A stretch of 64,000 bases of DNA, taken from NCBI GenBank assembly GCA_019973155.2, contig BPQB01000001.1, positions 1,984,001 to 2,048,000 of the forward strand. Direction: 5' to 3'. This DNA is from Phanerochaete sordida. Lineage: Eukaryota; Basidiomycota; Agaricomycetes; Polyporales; Phanerochaetaceae. Every line of letters starts with the position of its first letter. Position 1 is the stretch's first letter. The notes beneath the pieces are model-generated. The model worked only from the letters and a program-made list of their open reading frames with translations, was not told the DNA's origin and ran no database searches. Both the position numbers and the translations under genes were made by a program. This document shows, one piece after another, positions 57,659 through 64,000 of the stretch.

Positions 57659-60600
57659 TTACAGCTACAGACACATATAGGTGAGACATTGCAGGCAGTG
57701 TGATTGTGAGCGAAGACTTACCCTGAACAAGAAACTCAGGTCCTGCGGCGTCAGTCTACCCATGGCCGAGTCGTCAGTCGACAGCGTAGCATTGACCATC
57801 GCCGACTTCTTCTCCTGCAGCTGGATGATACGGCTTTCGATACTGTCCTCGATGACCAGCTTGATGGCCTGCACCGGGCGATGCTGACCGAGACGGTGAA
57901 TACGATCCATGGCCTCTGTAATGCAAGTCAGCAACGGATGGTGGCGCAGGCGAGGAGGCACTCACGATATTCGACAGCCGGGTTCCACCAGCTGTCCATG
58001 AGGTAGACGCGGGAAGCCTCTGTCAAGTTCAAGGCCACACCTCCTGCCTTCAGGCTGACCAGGAAGACGGTCACATGCGTGTTGTTCACTAGGGTCTATG
58101 TCAGCGTAGTCCGAACAGTGCCAAGAACTAGAACGCACTGAAGTGCTGAATCGTGGCATCACGCGCCTGCGGGCTCATCGTACCCTCGAGGCGACAGATC
58201 TGCAACGATATCAGCTTCATTTCGCCCGAGAAAGCGTACCAGACTTACCGTGAAGCCAGCCTTCTGCAGTCTATATGCGATGAGATCCAGGAAATTGACG
58301 AACTGGCTGAACACGATGCTCTTTGTTGTTGCGTCTTGCCGCCTGAGGTTGCTGAGCTCCTCGATGAGTGCCTCGATCTTGGACGAGGATCGCCACTTGT
58401 CGAGATCCAGGCGACCAAGGATGCCCTGCCTCGTCTTGACGTTCTCCTCGAGCTCCAAAGCAGGCGCCTCGAGATCAATGGTCAGCGGGACGTGGCAGAC
58501 AGGGCAGGCAGGCTATATATGCAGAGCACTCGTCAGCACAGACAAAGGGACGCTAAAAGGTATCGCACCGTCTGCTCGATGGCGGTATTCAGGTACTGCT
58601 TGATGCACTCGCGATCAAAGATATGCCTGCACTTCGCTTGGATCGCGTCTTCGACGATGTCGTTGCACAGACGGCAGACAGTCGCCTCGCCGTTGTCATC
58701 AAGCGAGAAGGTGCCCGAGTTGGTCTTACTCCGGAGAACCAGGTCCGGGTGACAGGCCATTTGCCGCATGCGAGTGAGCCTGGGACTTCGTGAGACGGTC
58801 TGCGTAGCACGGGCTAGAACGGTAACTCACAAGCTGAAGATATTCGAGTAGTTATTCAGGACGGTGCCTTGATCGACGTAGGTGCTGAACTGCCGCTTGG
58901 CGTCTGAGAAGAGGGAGAGATAGAGCTCTTTCTCCTCGGGACTGAAGAAGTCGCGGCGGACGATGACGGTGCGCGGGGGCAGACCCAGGTCGTCTGCACG
59001 CTCGATCTTCGTGCGACGCAGCATGACGCGGTCGAGGAGGACGCGCAGCTTCTTGAAGGCGATCCGACCAGGCCCCATCATGCCGTTCTTTTGGATAGGC
59101 GTCAAGATCTCGTTATTCCAGAAGCAAGTCTAGTCGACAAGGGGTGAGCCACCGCGAACATCGACATAGTCAACGGTGTCCTTACGTGGTGCATAGGGCT
59201 ATGGCCACAGTCTAGAAAGATGACGGTCGGTATAGCAGATGCGATTGTCACTAAAGCAATTTTGCTCACCATCGCATGTCCTCTTGTCGCTGAACTTCCA
59301 GTGCAGTGATTTGCAGTCGCACTTCTTACCTATGTCATGGAGTAATGGGTCAGCGCGCACATTAGGAAGTGGAAGCGGAGATACTGACAGAAATAGTACG
59401 AGAAAGGATCGCCTCCCAGGAAGCGTATAAGACTGTACAGCTCTCCGACACGGTTCTGCAGGGGAGTACCAGAGAGACACCACTTGTACTTCGACTTGAG
59501 CTCGAAGCATGCCTTCGCAGTGTTCGTCGAGCGCTCCTTGATGTTATGGGCTTCATCGAGCTGGTTAAGCAGTGAGGACATGTACCAGTATCCGCGGCAT
59601 CTTCACATACGATGATTCTGTTCCACTGAATCTGGTGGATGACGGATTTCTCCTTCACAATCATGCCCTTGCGCTTGAAGCCGCTCTGTTGCTTTCTGAA
59701 ACAGCTTTCCAGGATGGCGTACGTGGTAAGAACCTGATATATGTAGCTTAGAATATGCTTCAACGTAAGGGAAGAGCCGCAGAGTACGTACAACATCGTA
59801 CTTCTTCAAGTTCTTGATATCGTTGCTCCGTGTTCCTCCGTGCCAGACAAGGACCTCCATACCCTCGGAGTGCGCATGGATTTCATTCTTCCATTGCATT
59901 ATTGCCACAGTCGGCCTACGATCGCGTGAGCAAGGGTTTTATACACAGAGAAGATGCCATACGCGACCACCAAATTTGGCTTGGCGCCCTTGTCGGATAC
60001 GAGAAGAGCTATCATCTGGATGGTCTTACCCATACTATGACCGACTGTGAGCGTACACATGGAAGATACCGGACATGGCACGTACCCCATCTCGTCTGCC
60101 AGCATTCCGCCGGACCAAATGCCCCGCTCCTGTTCCTTGAACCAATGCAAGCTTTCTTGCTGGAACGGCAGCAGTGTGACCTTCAGGCCAGGAGGCTGAG
60201 GGTCTTTGACCGGCGTATTCACGGGAATCACGCGCTCGACGTCACCCCAGACATCCTTCAGCTCAGGATGATGTGTCTCGAGCATGATAGCGTTCTTCTG
60301 CGCCTGAGTCCGGAGTCAGTGGGGAGTACGTCGTTATTACAGCGGAGAGGACATGCCTGGGTGAGACCCTTCCAACGCTTTCGCTCTGCGCGTGTCTCCC
60401 GTGCGGCTGCACGCCGCTGCTTGCGCAGCTCAGTCGTGGTCATGACCTTTGGGGCCTCTTCTTTCTTCTTGGGCTTCGCCTTCGCCTTCGTCTTCGCTTT
60501 CACTTTGCCTTTACCCTTCGCTATAGGCTCTGAGGAAGCATCCGACAGGACATCTATTTCGTCGTCGCTGTCGAGTGCTTCCTCGTCGTCGACGTCTTTG

Positions 60601-61410
60601 CCAGTCTCGGCCTTCTTTGCCATGCGGCGCTCAGCAGCTATCGCGCGCAATGTGGCGGCCGCGCTGCCAATTTCCTTTGCCCGAGAGGAGCCGGCACCTG
60701 AGCTCGAGGCACCCAGATGGATATCCTCATTGTTACGGGCCGTCTGAAGAGATGCTCGAGTGGCGATATCTATGAGAAGCTCATCGGCGTCAACGCCATC
60801 TTCCTCTAAAGCTTCAGCGAGGGTCTCGAGGGTCTGCTCCTCTGTGGCCTCGTCTTCAGAGTCGCCATCTTGGACAGACGCTTCGTCATCTGAGGCTTGG
60901 AACTCAGAGCCGCTGTCCTCAGACTCGTCTATTGAAGCCTGCTCGTCGTACTCAAGCTCTTCGATATCAGACGCCAGCTCGTCTTCGTCAGCGACCGAGG
61001 ACGCCACAACTTTGCTTTTGGCCGTCTCCAGAAGAGGCGTCAGATACGAGTCTCAATGCGTAGAAAGAGGCATGACTCACCTGCTTGACGGGCCTCGCTG
61101 ATCTCCGGGAGGTCACCTCTACGACGACCTGCGCTAGGTTCCTCCTCTTCGCGGGACGCTTCACAGCCGCGCTCTCTGCGAGATCGGCCTCGTCCTCGGA
61201 GGGCGCAGCGCGCTTCTTGCTGTTGGCGGCAGCGCCTCTTCTAGGTCTTGTGGCCCGCTTGGTGGGCTTTTGTGGCTCGCCGTCGGACGTCTCAGGAGTC
61301 TCGGACTGTGCAGGATTGGGGCTGAAGACGGGTGACATTTCGGTCGACGGCGTCGTGGAGGCCGACGCCGCGGCAGCCATGCGTGCACTCTGGCGTGTGG
61401 CCCGCGCCAT
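57659..61410 (-). CDS. RAD16: DNA repair helicase/ubiquitin ligase RAD16
   Basis: Sixteen exons on the minus strand: 61410..61081, 61025..60357, 60303..60086, 60034..59963, 59915..59792, 59733..59611, 59560..59389, 59329..59270, 59211..59186, 59129..58831, 58779..58569, 58512..58249, 58199..58139, 58088..57966, 57915..57722 and 57664..57659; 983 residues. Residues 1-330 are acidic/basic low complexity. The SNF2 ATPase follows with [25 protein letters not shown] (Walker A), LDEAHNIKE (DEAH) and [18 protein letters not shown] finger ([20 protein letters not shown] ... PACPVC) is inserted before helicase motifs V-VI ([30 protein letters not shown]). Rad16 acts with Rad7 in global-genome nucleotide excision repair in the nucleus. 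The last exon is only six bases (Leu-stop), giving the family-like end FLFRL. Intron 2 is GC-AG. Confidence 0.94.
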
Positions 61411-61687
61411 GCTGTCGAGGAGGAGAGAGGGTGCGGCGAACGAGGTCTACGTTGCGAAGGGGGAAAAGGACGCGAACGCGAGACGCGCCCGAACCTAATT
61501 TATTGCTTGCCGCTCGGCAGGCACCGCGCTTGGGCCTCCCTTGGCCCGCTCCCCTCCCGCGAATGGCAATTTGACTCGTCCTCCCTCTTTTGTCCTCCCA
61601 CGGATGTCGAAAATCGCATGAAAATTGTTCAGGAGAATACAAAGACACAGGTGCATTACGCTAGCATTCGGAAGCAAAAATGGTCAA

Positions 61688-64000
61688 CTAAAGGATGGCA
61701 ATCCAGACAGCGAGCAGAGCGAGCGAGAGCGCGAGACGCTGAGCGTTGTTGCGCCTCTCCTCGTCCTTCGGGCCATCGCCCCACACTCCAGCGAACCAGT
61801 CGAAACGATGACACAACAGCCACCACTCTCCGCGCTCGAACAGTCCTACGACGCGCCCGTACTCGCTGAACATCCGGATCAGTGAGCTTTCGAGGACCGC
61901 GAGTGCCCAGCGGGTCCCCGAGATGTTCGTCCGAATGGTCTGCGTCCTGTCCGCGTCGCGCCAGAGGTGGCGGTAGCAGTCGTGCAGGACATTGGCGACG
62001 AACACGGAGATGATTGCTTGCGGACCGAACATCTGAACGCTGGCGGGAAGAGCGGACCACTGCTGCGTTGCGAACACAACGAGCGAGAACGTGGTGGACA
62101 GCGCGAGGAGCTCTGCGCTATTCGGAAGGTCGACGTACACCAGCTCTGGGTAGAGCTTGATGAGCGCGCCATCGCCCTTCGACCACATATAGAACCGCCA
62201 GTAGGACCTGCTACCGTGTCCCCAGTAGGGATGGGTGACGACAACGTCGGGCGCCGCAACGAAGCCTGTTCCGCCATGCGCCGTCGAGTACGCCCTCTTC
62301 CTGCGACAGTAGTCGATGTCCTCTCCTCCTCCGGTCTTGGGGAAGCGCAGGTCGTATACGACGCCATCCGGTACGTCTCGGCGAGCCGCCAAATTCGCGG
62401 TGACGCCCCATGGGACGTCTGTCTGGCCCGGCATCTTCGAGGCGATGTTCCAGAAATACGTCACGCCCGCCAGGTGTACAGCAGTCGTGAAAATACTCTC
62501 TGCGAGTGGGAACATCGCGTTGCCGACGAAGCCTGCCGCGTCCGGATGCGCGCGAATGCACTCCTCCAGGTGACGCAGAATGTCCGGTTGCGGCGTGACA
62601 TCGTCGTCGAGGAACAACACCCATTCGGCTGCGGACTCGAAGAGGCCCCGGTTCCTGGAGGCAGAAGCTCCAAGGTTTTTCTTGTTGACTCTGATCCGTA
62701 CGTCCAGCCGCTCTTCATATCTGTCCTTGAGCTCATCGATGTGGGGCGAGCCAGGGTTGTCGACGACGATGATGAACATCACTGAGCACGATGGCGAGGC
62801 CTGCAGCGCAAGGAAGGTGTCGAGGTAGTTGAGCATGACGCGGTAGCAAGGGATGATTACGTCGACGGTCAACTTGCGAGGGGACTTGGCGGTCGAAGAC
62901 GCATCACGGAGGAATCCCTCCACCTTGACGGTGGCCTCGGAAAGCGTCCCGAAGGTCCAGCCCTTGGTGGGCTCCTTCTCATAGCGAGCGTCGCCGCTTC
63001 CTCCGAGCGCATTGCGAATTTCGCAGTCGACCAGCCTCGAAGTGCCAAAGCGCCGGTAGAGCTGGTACAGGAACGGGTCACCATCTTGGTTCACAAAGAC
63101 GTCCGGGACGACTCTGCCATCGAAGATCCGCATGTGGGTGCGATGCACGACAGGGAACGTGGGCATGCCAGGGAAGGTTGTATCTTTGAAGGTGACGCAG
63201 CCGAGGCCGAAGGGCGTCCGGCTCTCCTCCTGCATCTCGGTGAACGCAGCGTGGATGGTGGACATCCAGTCGGGGGTATGAAGAGTGACGTCGTCGCCCA
63301 TCAAGACGAAGTAGTCGCAGCCATCCTGGTAGGCGCGGCGCGCGCAATCCCTCCAAAGGCTGCAGACGCGTCCGCGGGGATAGTTGCACTTTAGAGTCGT
63401 GATCTCCGGTACTCCCGATTCCCGAAGGATACGCTCTGCCGCGTTTCCGCCCCTCAACAGTTCCTCGTCATCGTCGTCGATGGCAAGATAGATACGGAAG
63501 GAAAATCCAGCGGTCGACGTATCACCGCCCGTGGTCTCGAGCAAGGACGCCGCGAAACGTCGAAGAGATTCAAGACATGACGGCGCGGCGGGAGAATTAG
63601 TAGAACGGCGCGAGGTCACGGGGAGCAAGAGGGCGAAGACAACTCCAGCCGGCCGGAGACGCAGCAGAGTACTCTTCGCCATGGCGGCCAAGGCTTCCGC
63701 GCGCCCAGGGCCCTCCATAGCCGGCAGCGAGCTTCGTATCTCCTCCTCGATCCATTGCCCCGTTCGCACCAACCCTTCCTGAAGGGCGACCTGGGGCTCC
63801 CAGTCGAGCTGACTACGCGCGAGCGTATTGTCAGAGTTCCTGGACGCGACGCCGACCGGCCTATCGTCACGGCAATGGAAAGCTGGCTGAGGAAGTCCGA
63901 CGGCGTGGGCAGCCATCTCCGCCAGCTGGCGGATCGTAACCGCCTCCTCCGAGCCGATGTTGACGGGGTCATGGTACTCAGAGTCGAGAAGCCTCACAAC
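61688..64000 (-). CDS. Epimerase-glycosyltransferase fusion protein (5' partial, intronless)
   Basis: One uninterrupted frame from the right window edge to the stop at 61688, at least 769 residues, with the start outside the window. Residues 1-90 are the C-terminal part of an extended SDR nucleotide-sugar epimerase: DPVNIGSEEAVTIRQLAEM and RPVGVASRNSDNTLARSQLDW, the RNSDN block resembling GDP-mannose 3,5-epimerases. Residues ~117-350 resemble a GT-A fold (VVFALLLPVTSR, YLAIDDDDEELL, YFVLMGDDVTLHTPDW). From ~375 a GT2-type domain follows: VDVIIPCYR, NLGASASRNRGL, WVLFLDDDVTPQPD and GGGEDIDYCRRK (probable catalytic ED). Hydrophobic segments near 620-650 and at the C-terminus (LALSLALLAVWIAIL) suggest membrane attachment. 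The product sugar and acceptor are unknown. Lack of introns is unusual beside its neighbours. Confidence 0.82.
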   Translation of the reverse strand, partial: VVRLLDSEYHDPVNIGSEEAVTIRQLAEMAAHAVGLPQPAFHCRDDRPVGVASRNSDNTLARSQLDWEPQVALQEGLVRTGQWIEEEIRSSLPAMEGPGRAEALAAMAKSTLLRLRPAGVVFALLLPVTSRRSTNSPAAPSCLESLRRFAASLLETTGGDTSTAGFSFRIYLAIDDDDEELLRGGNAAERILRESGVPEITTLKCNYPRGRVCSLWRDCARRAYQDGCDYFVLMGDDVTLHTPDWMSTIHAAFTEMQEESRTPFGLGCVTFKDTTFPGMPTFPVVHRTHMRIFDGRVVPDVFVNQDGDPFLYQLYRRFGTSRLVDCEIRNALGGSGDARYEKEPTKGWTFGTLSEATVKVEGFLRDASSTAKSPRKLTVDVIIPCYRVMLNYLDTFLALQASPSCSVMFIIVVDNPGSPHIDELKDRYEERLDVRIRVNKKNLGASASRNRGLFESAAEWVLFLDDDVTPQPDILRHLEECIRAHPDAAGFVGNAMFPLAESIFTTAVHLAGVTYFWNIASKMPGQTDVPWGVTANLAARRDVPDGVVYDLRFPKTGGGEDIDYCRRKRAYSTAHGGTGFVAAPDVVVTHPYWGHGSRSYWRFYMWSKGDGALIKLYPELVYVDLPNSAELLALSTTFSLVVFATQQWSALPASVQMFGPQAIISVFVANVLHDCYRHLWRDADRTQTIRTNISGTRWALAVLESSLIRMFSEYGRVVGLFERGEWWLLCHRFDWFAGVWGDGPKDEERRNNAQRLALSLALLAVWIAIL

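Overview
The window is a piece of an intron-dense, GC-rich fungal genome, most likely a mushroom-forming basidiomycete (Agaricomycetes). The support is the roughly 130 short introns (mostly 47-70 nt, donors typically GTGCGT, GTACGT or GTGAGT), the close gene spacing on both strands, and gene families typical of that group. These include a fungal DUF3445/HRQ protein, a cytochrome b5-acyl-CoA dehydrogenase fusion, Pho85-type cyclins, RAD16 and a Tad-like LINE fragment. The species cannot be read from the sequence. All gene models were spliced by eye, requiring GT/GC-AG borders, an open reading frame across every junction and agreement with remembered family motifs. No alignment or database search was run.

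Layout. 1-13.4 kb: 3' part of a nucleostemin-type GTPase (NUG1), a long gene-free gap, a disordered protein ending in a medium-chain dehydrogenase domain, a membrane-anchored DUF3445 protein, an unrecognised small gene, and TTI2. 13.5-20.9 kb: SWD1 (COMPASS; divergent from TTI2), a PHO80-like cyclin, glucosidase II beta (GTB1) and ribosomal protein S25 (divergent from GTB1). 22-27.5 kb: a second cyclin, an FGGY carbohydrate kinase and ribosomal protein L2. 29.5-38.2 kb: an SSXT-domain (SWI/SNF-type) protein, an SH3 adaptor, a third cyclin (PCL1/2-like) and a nucleotide-sugar transporter. 38.3-46.1 kb: nuclear cap-binding CBP80, a PPR-like mitochondrial protein and mitochondrial IF3. 46.3-54.6 kb: prolyl oligopeptidase, a mitochondrial FAD/folate-type carrier, tRNA adenosine deaminase TAD2 and the cytochrome b5-ACAD fusion. 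54.8-56.9 kb: a 5'-truncated LINE with RNase H and a poly(A) tail. 57.7-64 kb: RAD16, and at the right edge an intronless fusion of a nucleotide-sugar epimerase tail with two glycosyltransferase modules.

The genes are mostly unrelated housekeeping functions: chromatin and transcription (SWD1, SSXT, TTI2), RNA and translation (CBP80, TAD2, uL2, eS25, mtIF3), ER and Golgi glycosylation (GTB1, nucleotide-sugar transporter, the edge glycosyltransferase), mitochondria, and cyclin-CDK signalling. I see no biosynthetic cluster, CRISPR array, rRNA or convincing tRNA. The most notable observations are the intronless epimerase-glycosyltransferase fusion, a 21-nt intron in the prolyl oligopeptidase gene, several GC-AG introns, the LINE inserted about 200 bp upstream of the ACAD start, and three Pho85-family cyclin genes within 20 kb.
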